This document shows positions 55,838-64,000 of a DNA stretch of 64,000 nucleotides, one piece after another. The notes under the pieces were generated by a model that was given only the letters and a program-made list of their open reading frames with translations, was not told where the DNA came from and did not search any database. Location of the stretch: positions 1,860,001 to 1,924,000 of the forward strand of contig OZ241379.1 in NCBI GenBank assembly GCA_965200685.1, read 5' to 3'. The stretch comes from Bin5 sp965200685 (lineage in GTDB: Bacteria > Chloroflexota > Anaerolineae > Caldilineales > Caldilineaceae). The translations under genes and the position numbers were made by a program. Position 1 is the first letter of the stretch, and each line of letters begins with the position of its first letter.

Positions 55838-58558
55838 TCAGGATTCACCATTAGCCAACGGGAGGCCACCGGATTGTTGTAGCAACTTTGCCACTAGCCC
55901 AGTCCAGCCGGTCTGATGGCTGGCCCCTAGGCCCCTACCGTTGTCGCCGTGAAAATACTCATAGAAAAGAATCTGGTCCCGCCAGTGTGGATCCTTCTGA
56001 AAGACCTGCGAGTTTCCATAGATGGGACGTTTGCCGGATCTGTTCCGTAGAAAGAGACGCATGAGCCGCTGGGACAGTTCCACCGCCACCTCGTCCAAAG
56101 TTTTCCATACACCGGAGCCGGTGGGGCATTCCACTTTCAGACCATCGCCGTAGTAGTGATGAAAGCGTTGCAAGCTTTCGATGAGCAGAAAATTGAGGGG
56201 GAACCAGACCGGCCCTCGCCAGTTGGAGTTGCCGCCGTACATGCTTGTACGGGATTCTGCGGGTTCGTACTGAACTTCAAAAGTCTGACCGGCTATCTGA
56301 ATGCAGTAGGGCTGTTTTGCATGGACTTTTGAAAGCGAGCGGATGCCGTAGGGGGAGAGGAACTCTTCTTCGTCCAACAGATAACGCAGTACACTCATCA
56401 ACCGCTCTTTTGTCAGCAGAGATGTCAGGTAGCGTTCACCGCTGCCGGGTTCGTCAATGCTGCTCATTGTCGTGGCCAAAAGCGGCCTATTCTTGAGAAA
56501 CCAATGGGTACGTCGGTTGAAATCCGGCAGAGATGACATCAAGGCCGGTTCTAGGGTTTCGACAGCGACCAGCGGGAGCAGCCCGACTAGAGACCGTACT
56601 TTCAAGGGGATTAGAGTGCCATCGGGTAGATGCAGGACGTCATAGTAGAAGCGATCTTCCTCATCCCACAGGGAGATGCCATCAATACTGGGGTCGTTCA
56701 TGGCTGTGGCGATGCGTAGGAAATGTTCAAAAAATTTCGTTGCCATGTCCTGATAGACCGGCTCCTGCCCGGCCAGTTCCAAGGACATTTTCATCATCAT
56801 CAGGCAATAAAAGCCCATCCATGCGGTCCCATCGGACTGGTTGATGCGGCCGCCGGTGGGTATGTGCGCGCTGCGGTCAAAGACGCTGATGTTGTCCAGC
56901 CCCAGAAAGCCTCCTTGGAAAACATTGAGGCCATCCGCATCTTTGCGATTGACCCACCAAGTAAAATTGAGCAGAAGTTTGTGGAAGATGCTCTCCAGAA
57001 AGGCCCGGTCCGGCCTACCTTTCTGGCGGGCGTCCATTTTATACACCCGCCAGACGGCCCAGGCGTGTACCGGTGGGTTGGCATCGCCGAAATGCCATTC
57101 GTAGGCGGGCAGCGCGCCGTTGGGATGCATGTACCATTCGCGGGTGACCAGGGCCAATTGTCGCTTGGCGAAATCCATATCCACTAGAGCGAGTGGGAGG
57201 CAATGAAAGGCCAGGTCCCAGGTGGCGTACCAGGGGTACTCCCATTTATCCGGCATGGAAATAATGTCGAAGTTGTGGAGATGATCCCAATCTCTGTTGC
57301 GAGAATTTGCGCGCTCCGGTGAGGCTGGGAAGATCGGGTCACCGTGCAACCACTGGGCGGTATCAAAATAGTAGAGCTGTTTGCTCCAGAGCATCCCGGC
57401 CAGGGCCTGGCGCTGGACCAGCCGTTCATCGTCGTTCAGGTCCGGCTTCTGTACAGCCGCGTAGAACTCGTCCGCTTCGTTGATGCGTTGTTGGAAGGTC
57501 TCGTCGAATTCTTTGCCGAACGGTCTATCTGTTCCCATATGGGCAAGGCGCAATCGGTAGGTGCGCGATTGGCCGGCGGGGATCTGTTCGGCAAAGTGAA
57601 AAGCGGCTTTTGTTCCTCGGCCGGCGGGGTTGATCGCGTCGGATTCGCCGTGGATGAGATAGCGATGGAAGGCATCCTTGACATAGGGAGACCGATTGGG
57701 TGAACCGAAGAGCCGGGCAGAATTGGTCTCGTTTTCTGTGAAGAGCACTCGGGAGGCACCCCTTATCTCCGGTATGGGGGTGCTCATATCACTCTCGGCC
57801 CAAAGGTGATAGTGCCCCAATTGCGGATGATCTGCGGTCAGGGTGAGAGAGCCGGCCGGCCCCTCCTTCTGGGTCAAAAGCGGCCGGCCCCTGACGTCGT
57901 CTAGGGGTCCGTTCTCGTAACCCCAACTCCAAGTATTGCGAAACCACAGGGTTGGCAGCAGGTGGCAGGGCGCACTGTTGGGGCCCTGGTTGGTCATGGT
58001 AATCCGAATGAGGATGTCATTTTCGTCGGCCTTAGCGTACTCGACCATAACGTCAAAATAGTGGTGTGCCGCAAAGATGCCCGTATCCAACAGTTCGTAT
58101 TCAAAGTCGCTGAACCCCCGCTGGCGGTTCTCTTCGATCAGTTTGCGGTAAGGAAATGCTGTCTGGGGATATTTGTAGAGCATCTTCATGTAGCTATGAG
58201 TTGGAGTGCTGTCCAGATAGAAGTAGTACTCCTTCACATCTTCGCCGTGATTGCCTTCTGCGTTCGTCAGGCCGAACAGGCGTTCCTTCAAGATCGGGTC
58301 TTTGCCATTCCACAGGGCGATGGCAAAGCATAGGTACTGGTTGCGGTCGCAGATACCGGCTAGGCCATCTTCATTCCAGCGGTAGGCACGGCTGCGGGCC
58401 TGCCCATGGGAGAAATAATTCCAGGCATCGCCGTTGGAACTGTAGTCTTCCCGTACAGTGCCCCAGGCACGTTCGCTGAGATAAGGACCCCAATGTTTCC
58501 AATTGTTGGTACGCTTGTGATATCCTTCTAGGCGCACATGTTCCGCTGTCTGTGTCAT
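55838..58558 (-). CDS. GH63-type glucosidase (MGH1-like family)
   Basis: ATG 58558 gives 906 residues. The in-frame TTG at 58597 is unlikely. The N-terminal block has GYHKRTNNWKHWGPYLSERA and WGTVREDYS, then RSRAYRWNEDGLAGICDR. The long (alpha/alpha)6 barrel region carries DLAFHCLPLALVD, FLGLDNI and NWRGPVWFPLNFLLIE. Members hydrolyse alpha-glucosidic bonds in disaccharides or mannosylglycerate-type solutes. The bacterial subfamily here has no signal peptide and is probably cytoplasmic. The catalytic acids cannot be assigned with certainty by eye. It is a single-gene unit. Confidence 0.88.
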   Translation of the reverse strand: MTQTAEHVRLEGYHKRTNNWKHWGPYLSERAWGTVREDYSSNGDAWNYFSHGQARSRAYRWNEDGLAGICDRNQYLCFAIALWNGKDPILKERLFGLTNAEGNHGEDVKEYYFYLDSTPTHSYMKMLYKYPQTAFPYRKLIEENRQRGFSDFEYELLDTGIFAAHHYFDVMVEYAKADENDILIRITMTNQGPNSAPCHLLPTLWFRNTWSWGYENGPLDDVRGRPLLTQKEGPAGSLTLTADHPQLGHYHLWAESDMSTPIPEIRGASRVLFTENETNSARLFGSPNRSPYVKDAFHRYLIHGESDAINPAGRGTKAAFHFAEQIPAGQSRTYRLRLAHMGTDRPFGKEFDETFQQRINEADEFYAAVQKPDLNDDERLVQRQALAGMLWSKQLYYFDTAQWLHGDPIFPASPERANSRNRDWDHLHNFDIISMPDKWEYPWYATWDLAFHCLPLALVDMDFAKRQLALVTREWYMHPNGALPAYEWHFGDANPPVHAWAVWRVYKMDARQKGRPDRAFLESIFHKLLLNFTWWVNRKDADGLNVFQGGFLGLDNISVFDRSAHIPTGGRINQSDGTAWMGFYCLMMMKMSLELAGQEPVYQDMATKFFEHFLRIATAMNDPSIDGISLWDEEDRFYYDVLHLPDGTLIPLKVRSLVGLLPLVAVETLEPALMSSLPDFNRRTHWFLKNRPLLATTMSSIDEPGSGERYLTSLLTKERLMSVLRYLLDEEEFLSPYGIRSLSKVHAKQPYCIQIAGQTFEVQYEPAESRTSMYGGNSNWRGPVWFPLNFLLIESLQRFHHYYGDGLKVECPTGSGVWKTLDEVAVELSQRLMRLFLRNRSGKRPIYGNSQVFQKDPHWRDQILFYEYFHGDNGRGLGASHQTGWTGLVAKLLQQSGGLPLANGES

Positions 58559-58653
58559 GACGTTTCGTTGGTTGTTATGGCTTGATGGATCTAACAAAAA
58601 ATCTATGGAATTTTACAATGTAGTCATACATGGCATAGGGGATTGTGTCAAAT

Positions 58654-58682
58654 TTGACCAGTCCGTTCCCTGTTGCTATACT
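58654..58682 (+). promoter_or_regulatory. Promoter of tRNA-Ala(CGC)
   Basis: TTGACC at 58654-58659 and TATACT at 58677-58682 have 17-bp spacing, 34 bp before the tRNA. This is strong sigma70 geometry. Confidence 0.65.
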
Positions 58683-58716
58683 GCAGCGGTTCATGGCTCG
58701 TACAGACCACACGATT

Positions 58717-58789
<73 letters not shown>

Positions 58790-58799
58790 CAAGACAAAT

Positions 58800-58828
58800 T
58801 TGACAATTGGGCAAGATTCTTATATGGT
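58800..58828 (+). promoter_or_regulatory. Promoter of tRNA-Ala(GGC)
   Basis: A perfect TTGACA at 58800-58805 and TATGGT at 58823-58828 have 17-bp spacing. The site lies between the two tRNA genes, so the second tRNA has its own promoter. Confidence 0.55.
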
Positions 58829-58882
58829 AGGTTGTACTGGAGGCGAGGAGTGAACGGATTGAGATTAACCTGATACAATTTT

Positions 58883-58958
<76 letters not shown>

Positions 58959-59163
58959 AACGTTGGTACTTTGAGAGCGTCAATGTGTATGTAACCTCGC
59001 TGCTTACGTTCATTTGTGTTTTATACTTCGCGGAGCGGAACCTCTTGGTTTCCATTCATTCCATTTCAACCTCGCCCTGATTGATATCCTGCCGTTTGTT
59101 GACCATCCCGACATCTAGGTAATCGCATCTTTATTGAAGCCTAGAAGTAGACACGATCACAGA

Positions 59164-60858
59164 ATGAATCGGTTTTGGCTACGTCTAGGAAATTATCGGT
59201 TCCGTTTTATTGTTCTAGGCAGGCTTTCCGGCAGGAGGTTCTGGCTTGCCGTTGTTGCTGTGTTGTTCGGCGTAGTGACGATGATGCTGGCGTGGCCGAA
59301 CACGAGAGAGGGACAGCTAAAGGGACCGGACATTCTGGAATATGTATCACTCGCGTTCAGTATCATCCAAGATGGCGAGTTTCGACCGGCCTACTGGAGC
59401 TTGAGGTACGAGAAAGAGAAGCTTTCGCAGCCGTATGCGGATAGGGGCCTCGTGCTCTTGCTCCAGGGTAGAGAACGTTGGCTCTCCCATCCGTACGCGG
59501 ATAGGGTATGTCTACGGCAGCGGTGGTGTCCACAACGTTGGCTCTCTCAGCCGTATGCGGATAGGGAGCCGGGCTATCCGCTGTATCTAGCGGCGGTTTT
59601 CGCAACAGTCCCCACGTTCCACACATTGAGTTTCAAATGCCTCGTTGAGTGCGTAGCCGGGAATCCTGCGCGCCTGCGCTTTGAGCAGGCGGCAGCAGCT
59701 ATGACGGGCCTCCTCGCAGCTACGACGTTCATCGTTGCCTACACCTTTGTCCGTAATTGGCTCCTGTCGATCATGGCAGGTCTACTATGCATGCTTCTGC
59801 TGCCCCAGGAGAGTGGCGGCAATGTATTGATAGCCCTTTTTCTGCTAGGGCACTCGGTGCTGGCTGTCAGGACTTGGCATAAGCCGCGCATTCTGACGGG
59901 CGCGTTAAGCGGCGTTGCCCTAGGGTTGTTGACGCTGACCGAGGCCGTTTTCCAGTACTGGCTTGTGGGGATGGTTCTGGTCTGCCTTGTGGGGCTGTGG
60001 TGGGACGCAGCGCGCCGGCGTGTGTTGCTTCCAGCCTTCGGAGTGTTGCTGCTTGCGGCCTTCGCCCTGACCCTGCCGTGGATGACCCGAAACGCGGTGC
60101 AGACGGGGAGATTCGGCATTGCTGGCCGTAGTGGGGGAGAAGTGCTTGCAATCCGGGCCGAGTACGGCCGGATGACTTGGTCAGAACTCTGGGGTGCCTT
60201 CGCCTACTATCTTCCGGTCGGGGGCAGACTCCGCGCGTTCGCTATGCGACGTCTAAAGCCGCAAGAATTCGCGTATACCCGTTTTGACCGCGAGAACCCG
60301 AAAGGTTTCTATGGACTCCACAAGATGCGGAACGGAGATGTGGCAAGATTGGCAGATCTGATCGACCTTGGTTGGCGTGGGGAGAGGATGAGAAGAGACT
60401 CGGCAAAGCAAGAGGCTGCACTGCAGTTGATTCAGGAAGATTGGCTCAAACACATTGTCCTGACATTTGTGTTCGCGGAACGGGGCAGCAATTTTTATTG
60501 CCGCAACTACGACACAAACCAAGCTTATGGTGTCCGTCTTAGCCCTGGGGATATTGAGACTATAAAGACGCGCCGCGACTACAGCGTTCCGCTCTCGAGG
60601 ATGTGCCTTGCGGCTCAATGGCTTAGTCTGCTGTTTCTCCCGGCCCTGGGCGCGTTGTTGGGGCTCACCTGGAGGCGGCGGGACTTGGCCTTTTTGCTAC
60701 TTCCGGTCGTCTACTTCTACGGTTTCCATGCGCTGGCCACCCATTTCATCCCCCGTTACTCGGAACCTCTTGTTCCGCTCTTTACTGTGATACTCGCATT
60801 GGTCATGAAGGAGATCTGGCTGTGGGCGCAGAGTAAAAGGCACTGGTATGGAGTATGA
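59164..60858 (+). CDS. GT39/ArnT-like membrane glycosyltransferase, copy 1
   Basis: ATG 59164 gives 564 residues. An in-frame TTG at 59134 is less likely. About ten or more TM helices are visible, starting with WLAVVAVLFGVVTMMLAWP. The first extracytoplasmic loop holds GPDILEYVSLAF, and REPGYPLYLAAVF begins the next helix. LPWMTRNAVQTGRFGI and FYGFHALATHFIPRYSEP mark the C-terminal half. Relatives transfer sugars from polyprenyl-phosphate donors at the outer face of the membrane. Compared with its neighbour the first loop carries an extra segment of about 40 residues made of WLSxPYADR repeats. The last 11 bases overlap copy 2. Confidence 0.8.
   Translation: MNRFWLRLGNYRFRFIVLGRLSGRRFWLAVVAVLFGVVTMMLAWPNTREGQLKGPDILEYVSLAFSIIQDGEFRPAYWSLRYEKEKLSQPYADRGLVLLLQGRERWLSHPYADRVCLRQRWCPQRWLSQPYADREPGYPLYLAAVFATVPTFHTLSFKCLVECVAGNPARLRFEQAAAAMTGLLAATTFIVAYTFVRNWLLSIMAGLLCMLLLPQESGGNVLIALFLLGHSVLAVRTWHKPRILTGALSGVALGLLTLTEAVFQYWLVGMVLVCLVGLWWDAARRRVLLPAFGVLLLAAFALTLPWMTRNAVQTGRFGIAGRSGGEVLAIRAEYGRMTWSELWGAFAYYLPVGGRLRAFAMRRLKPQEFAYTRFDRENPKGFYGLHKMRNGDVARLADLIDLGWRGERMRRDSAKQEAALQLIQEDWLKHIVLTFVFAERGSNFYCRNYDTNQAYGVRLSPGDIETIKTRRDYSVPLSRMCLAAQWLSLLFLPALGALLGLTWRRRDLAFLLLPVVYFYGFHALATHFIPRYSEPLVPLFTVILALVMKEIWLWAQSKRHWYGV
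59417..59565 (+). repeat. Three 29-bp repeats at exact 60-bp spacing inside an ORF (CRISPR-like pattern)
   Basis: Near-identical 29-bp blocks lie at 59417-59445, 59477-59505 and 59537-59565. The common part is CCGTAYGCGGATAGG preceded by GGCTCTC. Between them lie 31-bp blocks that do not resemble each other. The period is exactly 60 bp, so the frame is kept and each block encodes LS(Q/H)PYADR. No cas gene or leader is present. Confidence 0.8.
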
Positions 60859-62401
60859 TTTCCAAAAGATGTTCGGGAGCGAGAGGCGACGTATAGTCGT
60901 GGCTGCCGCCCTGTTCGGAGTATTGACACTGCTGCTGTTGTGGCCGGGCATAGAGGGCGTGATGCGAGGAACTGACGAGGATGAGAACTCCTACCTCGCA
61001 TACAACATCATTCACCACAGAGTGTTTCATTTCCGCCATGATGTATCTGAGATCCTTGAGAGCGGAGGATCACTCTCAACCTACACTCGTAGGGAACCGG
61101 GGTATCCGCTGTACCTAGCTGCGATCTTCATTACGGTTCCCGAATTCCGCTCGCTGAGCATCGACTGCATCCCGGACTGGCGCTGCGAAGCCGGGTACCC
61201 GATACGACAGCGCGTAGGCCAGGTGGAGGCTATCCTATCGGCCCTTACGGTGGCTGCTACGTTCATGGTGGTCTACGCGCTTGTGAGAAATTGGCTGTTG
61301 GCAATGGCGGCTGGTCTGTTGTGTCTGGTATTGGTTCCGTTGAACAGCTCGGGCAACCTACTGGTCAGCTTGCTGCTGTTTGGACATGCGGGCCTGACGT
61401 TGCGGATGTGGCGCAAGCCATGGGTGGTTACGGGTGTGTTGAGTGGGCTTGCACTGGGCGTGCTGCTATTGATCGAAGTGGTCTTCCAATACTGGTTGGT
61501 GGTTCTGACGGTAGTTTGGGTTGTGGGGCTGTGGCGGGCCGGGGAGCGGCGCGGGGCACTGGCATCAGCCGGCGCGGCTATGTTGTTCGTTGCTCTGATC
61601 ATACCTCTGCCTTGGATGGTTCGAAATTGGATGATAGCCGGGAAATTCACGATCGCGGGTCGCGGTGGAGAGACCATCGCGATTCGCGCGGAGTATGCCC
61701 AGATGAGCTGGTCGGAGGTTCTCGGGATGTTCGCCTTCTATCTGCCGCTGACAGATATTCCTTACGGAGACGATATACGCGAAGTTGTTATGGACAAGCT
61801 GGAGCCTGCCAACTTCGGTTACGCGCGTATCGATCATGAGAACGAGGAAGGGTTATATCGTCGTGCCCGATATACCTATTTTACGCAAAGGGATCCCGAG
61901 AGGGTGAAGGGTGGAGTCGTGGCCGCGCGTGCGGACACCCTAGAGGGGCTTGGATGGAGACAGGGAACCAGGGAGGTGAGGGAGGCTGTGCTCGCGCGAG
62001 TTGGGCTGGAGTTGATACGAGAGAACTGGCTGAAGCACGTTGTACTGTCATTGGCGTTCGCGGAGCGGGGCATAGATTATCGCTGCCGGGCCTACCATGC
62101 CGCTGGGAATACGTACGGTGTAGTGGTCAGGGTGCCTCTGAAGGTGATGTGCGCCATGGGCAAAGGGATCAGCTTCCTATTCCTTCCTGCCCTAGGGGCG
62201 ATGCTCGTCCTTGCTTGGAGGCACCGGGACCTGGGTCTGGCCTTCTTGCTGCTCCCTGTGGCCTACTTCTACGGTTTCCATGCAGTGGCCACCCACCTCA
62301 TCCCCCGTTACTCGGAACCTCTGATTCCGTTCTTTGTGGTGATACTCGCAGTAGCCATGGCGGAAGTCTGGCTGTGGGCGCAGAGGAAACGACCTTCATA
62401 A
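60848..62401 (+). CDS. GT39/ArnT-like membrane glycosyltransferase, copy 2
   Basis: The 517-residue paralogue of the preceding protein shares LPWMVRNWMIAGKFTI, AIRAEYAQMSWSE and FYGFHAVATHLIPRYSEP. The first loop has an acidic GTDEDENSYLAYNI, better matching the catalytic Asp region of GT39/GT83 enzymes than copy 1. The junction SLSTYTRREPGYPLYLAAIF lacks the repeat insert of copy 1. Its ATG lies inside the end of copy 1, so translation is coupled. It probably uses a polyprenyl-phosphate sugar made by the GT2 enzyme downstream. Confidence 0.82.
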   Translation: MEYDFQKMFGSERRRIVVAAALFGVLTLLLLWPGIEGVMRGTDEDENSYLAYNIIHHRVFHFRHDVSEILESGGSLSTYTRREPGYPLYLAAIFITVPEFRSLSIDCIPDWRCEAGYPIRQRVGQVEAILSALTVAATFMVVYALVRNWLLAMAAGLLCLVLVPLNSSGNLLVSLLLFGHAGLTLRMWRKPWVVTGVLSGLALGVLLLIEVVFQYWLVVLTVVWVVGLWRAGERRGALASAGAAMLFVALIIPLPWMVRNWMIAGKFTIAGRGGETIAIRAEYAQMSWSEVLGMFAFYLPLTDIPYGDDIREVVMDKLEPANFGYARIDHENEEGLYRRARYTYFTQRDPERVKGGVVAARADTLEGLGWRQGTREVREAVLARVGLELIRENWLKHVVLSLAFAERGIDYRCRAYHAAGNTYGVVVRVPLKVMCAMGKGISFLFLPALGAMLVLAWRHRDLGLAFLLLPVAYFYGFHAVATHLIPRYSEPLIPFFVVILAVAMAEVWLWAQRKRPS

Positions 62402-62451
62402 CCCAATTCACCTCACCTGATGAACAAGCGCGTTCCATATGGACATGAAAT

Positions 62452-63369
62452 ATGCCTACACATCCTTATAATTCGTTGCTGGTCATTATCCCGGCTCTGA
62501 ATGAGGAGAAGTCTATCGGACAGGTGGTAGAGGATGTCCGTAAGTGTACAGACTGCTTGGCTGCTATGGGTCTTGACCTGCGGATCTGCGTGATTAACGA
62601 TGGCTCCAGCGACGACACAGCGTCCGTGGCAGCTCGGGCAGGAGCCGATCATATCCTAGTCCACAAGCGCAACCAGGGGCTGGGCGCGGCGGTTCGGAGT
62701 GGCTTGCGCTACGGACAGGACCAGGGAATCGGCTTAGTGGTCAAACTGGACGCTGACGGACAGCACGATCCCGCGGACATACCGGACTTGATTGCGCCCA
62801 TTCTTGCCGACCAGGCCGATGTGGTCTACGGTAATCGCTTCCCACGCATGACCTACCGGATGCCCTTCATCCGCCGGGTGGGGAATGTGGTTTTCCGCTG
62901 GCTGATGAGGTGGCTGACGTCCTGGGAGATCAAGGACTCGCAGCCCGGCATATTGGCGGTGAACAACTCCTACCTGAAGGTTTTCTTCCTTCCTGGAGAC
63001 TACAACTATACGCAGCAGATTTTGATAGACGCCTATCACAAGGGCATGAGATTCGACCAGGTGCCGGTCAGGTTCAAGCAGAGGGAGACGGGCAGTTCCT
63101 TTGTTTCGCTTAAATATCCATTTGAAGTGCTACCGCAGATACTGATGACATTGGTGATGGTTAGGCCGTTGAGGGTGTTCCTGCCGATGGCGGCCCTGTT
63201 TCTGGCGGCTGCGCTAGGTGTGTTCGGGGTTGAGTTCACCATGTGGTTGTTGGGCAGGGCGGCGAAGCCGGTCGAGCATGTCAACCTGACCCTAGGGCTG
63301 GCGATATTCGGCCTGAATACAGGCTATTTCGGACTGCTGGCCGAGATCGTAGTGCGGCGCAGGTCATAA
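62452..63369 (+). CDS. Family 2 glycosyltransferase (polyprenyl-phosphate sugar synthase type)
   Basis: The 305-residue protein has a GT-A catalytic domain with VIIPALNEEKSIGQVV (11-26), NDGSSDDT and the metal-binding LDADGQHDP, then NRFPRMTYRMP and FKQRETGSSF typical of DPM/GtrB-like enzymes. Two C-terminal TM helices follow (VFLPMAALFLAAALGVFGV and LGLAIFGLNTGYFGLLAEI). It transfers a sugar from a nucleotide donor to a lipid phosphate. The GtrA-like gene begins two bases after its stop. Confidence 0.9.
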   Translation: MPTHPYNSLLVIIPALNEEKSIGQVVEDVRKCTDCLAAMGLDLRICVINDGSSDDTASVAARAGADHILVHKRNQGLGAAVRSGLRYGQDQGIGLVVKLDADGQHDPADIPDLIAPILADQADVVYGNRFPRMTYRMPFIRRVGNVVFRWLMRWLTSWEIKDSQPGILAVNNSYLKVFFLPGDYNYTQQILIDAYHKGMRFDQVPVRFKQRETGSSFVSLKYPFEVLPQILMTLVMVRPLRVFLPMAALFLAAALGVFGVEFTMWLLGRAAKPVEHVNLTLGLAIFGLNTGYFGLLAEIVVRRRS

Positions 63370-63371
63370 GG

Positions 63372-63755
63372 ATGCCCGGTCCACTCGCGCGCTACATTCT
63401 GGCAGGGACGGCCGGGCTGGCGATAAGCCTCGGCGTCACGGTCTTGATGTACGAGGTGGGAGGCCTGTCTGCGAGTCTATCATTTGCGGTGGCGTTGGCG
63501 GTAGTGTTCGGCTTCCATTTCGTCGCCAACGCGCTGTTTGTGTTTCGCACCACTGTAGATAGATACACCTTCCTGCGCTACACAATCTCGGCCCTTGGGT
63601 TCCGCGGCCTTGATTTCGTACTGTTTCGCATCATCACCGAGTTAATAGGGGTGTATGTGGTTGCGGTCGTGCTGGCAGTCGTCATCTCTAACGCTCTCAA
63701 GTTCCTAGTCTACCGATACTTGGTCTTCGTCGGTCGTGACAAGATTTGGTACTAG
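63372..63755 (+). CDS. GtrA family membrane protein
   Basis: The 127-residue protein has four predicted TM helices. The GtrA pattern is visible as ARYILAGTAGLAISLGVTVL at the start, FGFHFVANALFVFR in the middle and ISNALKFLVYRYLVF at the end. GtrA proteins are proposed flippases or partners for polyprenyl-phosphate sugars and are usually encoded beside a GT2, as here. The start at 63372 follows AAGG closely. Confidence 0.9.
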   Translation: MPGPLARYILAGTAGLAISLGVTVLMYEVGGLSASLSFAVALAVVFGFHFVANALFVFRTTVDRYTFLRYTISALGFRGLDFVLFRIITELIGVYVVAVVLAVVISNALKFLVYRYLVFVGRDKIWY

Positions 63756-64000
63756 ATGCTCGGTTCGTAGAAGATAGGACGGAGAAGCAGGAAAGTTGCC
63801 GGCATTCTTCCTCTCTAGTGTGGTCAGATACAAGCGATTTTGCCTCTTGTGGCGTTCGGGCGTATGATTGCGGGGATAAACAGTTTAGAGCGTATTTGAA
63901 CCGGTCAGCAGTTCATATCCTAGCCAGACCGGTTGATGCGAATATGAAAGGACGATGACTGGTGGCTGCACAACGACGGGCGGAGAATGAACTCCGTCCG
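63756..64000. other. Right-edge region, no firm gene
   Basis: No convincing ORF is seen after the GtrA gene. A GTG at 63962 with AAAGGA nine bases upstream stays open to the window end (13 codons) and could be the start of a gene outside the window. Confidence 0.25.

Noticed and set aside
59417..59565. A true CRISPR array
   Set aside because: Only three degenerate repeats, no leader, no cas genes, and the region is an in-frame part of a membrane protein. Kept as a repeat of unknown origin.
59363..59626. Minus-strand 87-codon frame with PYPHTA repeats
   Set aside because: It is the complement of the 60-bp periodic insert in the glycosyltransferase gene. The plus frame has clear homology to its paralogue.
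63746..63958. Plus-strand 70-codon frame after the GtrA gene
   Set aside because: It overlaps the end of the GtrA gene, has no ribosome site and no recognisable pattern.

Overview
The window reads as chromosomal DNA of a Chloroflexota bacterium, probably of the Anaerolineae/Caldilineae type. This is inferred from family content and style, not from a marker phylogeny. The pointers are many lipoboxes and TPT-rich linkers, a giant surface protein ending in LFLPLVRK, a guanylate kinase with a GPSGVGKD P-loop, a NuoCD fusion, duplicated dipeptide-type ABC genes, and an R3H/SpoIIIAA-like ATPase next to tmk and a c-di-AMP receptor gene. No rRNA, transposase, integrase or cas gene was seen.

Layout. 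0-4.3 kb: the 5' part of a TPP-dependent transketolase/E1-type enzyme (minus strand, running off the left edge), a GmrSD-like DUF262/DUF1524 defence nuclease, and a DapA/NanA-type lyase. 4.3-7.6 kb: a TPR lipoprotein divergent from a DppF-type ATPase, with overlapping ATGs. 7.6-9.9 kb: an accessory island with an Eco47II-like restriction enzyme, a beta-class amino-methyltransferase, a 49-codon membrane ORF and a coiled-coil membrane protein. 10.2-18.8 kb: a membrane-anchored BNR protein followed by a peptide-type ABC importer (SBP, DppB, DppC, DppD) with unusually large extracytoplasmic parts. 18.8-24.2 kb: a tandem RAM-domain protein, MreB, a PLP gamma-lyase/synthase, RidA and a four-S1-domain protein. 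24.4-29 kb: a second coiled-coil protein, ClpC and a beta-hydroxyacid dehydrogenase. 29.2-33.5 kb: an exporter operon (HlyD-like, ATPase, MacB-like permease, SH3 lipoprotein). 33.6-38.4 kb: a 4-kb leucine-rich-repeat surface protein and a third coiled-coil protein. 38.9-43.8 kb: NuoB, NuoCD, NuoI, a metallo-hydrolase and a small four-cysteine protein. 43.8-50.7 kb: an FAD oxidoreductase, Mrp, an iron-type SBP, a Suc_Fer protein and an HdrD-like Fe-S protein. 51-58.6 kb: rhomboid protease, gmk, an FmdB-type zinc ribbon, darA, tmk, the R3H ATPase and a GH63-type glucosidase. 58.7-59 kb: two tRNA-Ala genes. 59.1-63.8 kb: two GT39-like membrane glycosyltransferases, a GT2 and a GtrA protein.

Most notable observation. 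The LRR gene is preceded by a 35-nt poly-C tract (plus-strand G, 37683-37717). The tract lies inside a leader ORF that has a perfect Shine-Dalgarno sequence. With 33 or 36 C the leader would read directly into the 1329-codon LRR frame. With 35 C it ends after 90 codons. This is the architecture of a slipped-strand phase-variable surface protein. Other structures worth checking are three paralogous coiled-coil/TM proteins built from 7-, 11- and 18-residue units, a CRISPR-like 60-bp periodic insert inside a glycosyltransferase ORF, a recurring CACYGGTGTT element before start codons that lack a Shine-Dalgarno sequence, and a restriction-modification island that separates dppF from the rest of its transporter.

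How the genes work together. The dpp/BNR block is a nutrient-capture system displayed at the cell surface. The CGS-like enzyme and RidA form a PLP-chemistry and detoxification pair. NuoB, NuoCD and NuoI are the four peripheral Q-module subunits of complex I. The 59-63.8 kb block is a polyisoprenyl-phosphate-sugar surface glycosylation set.
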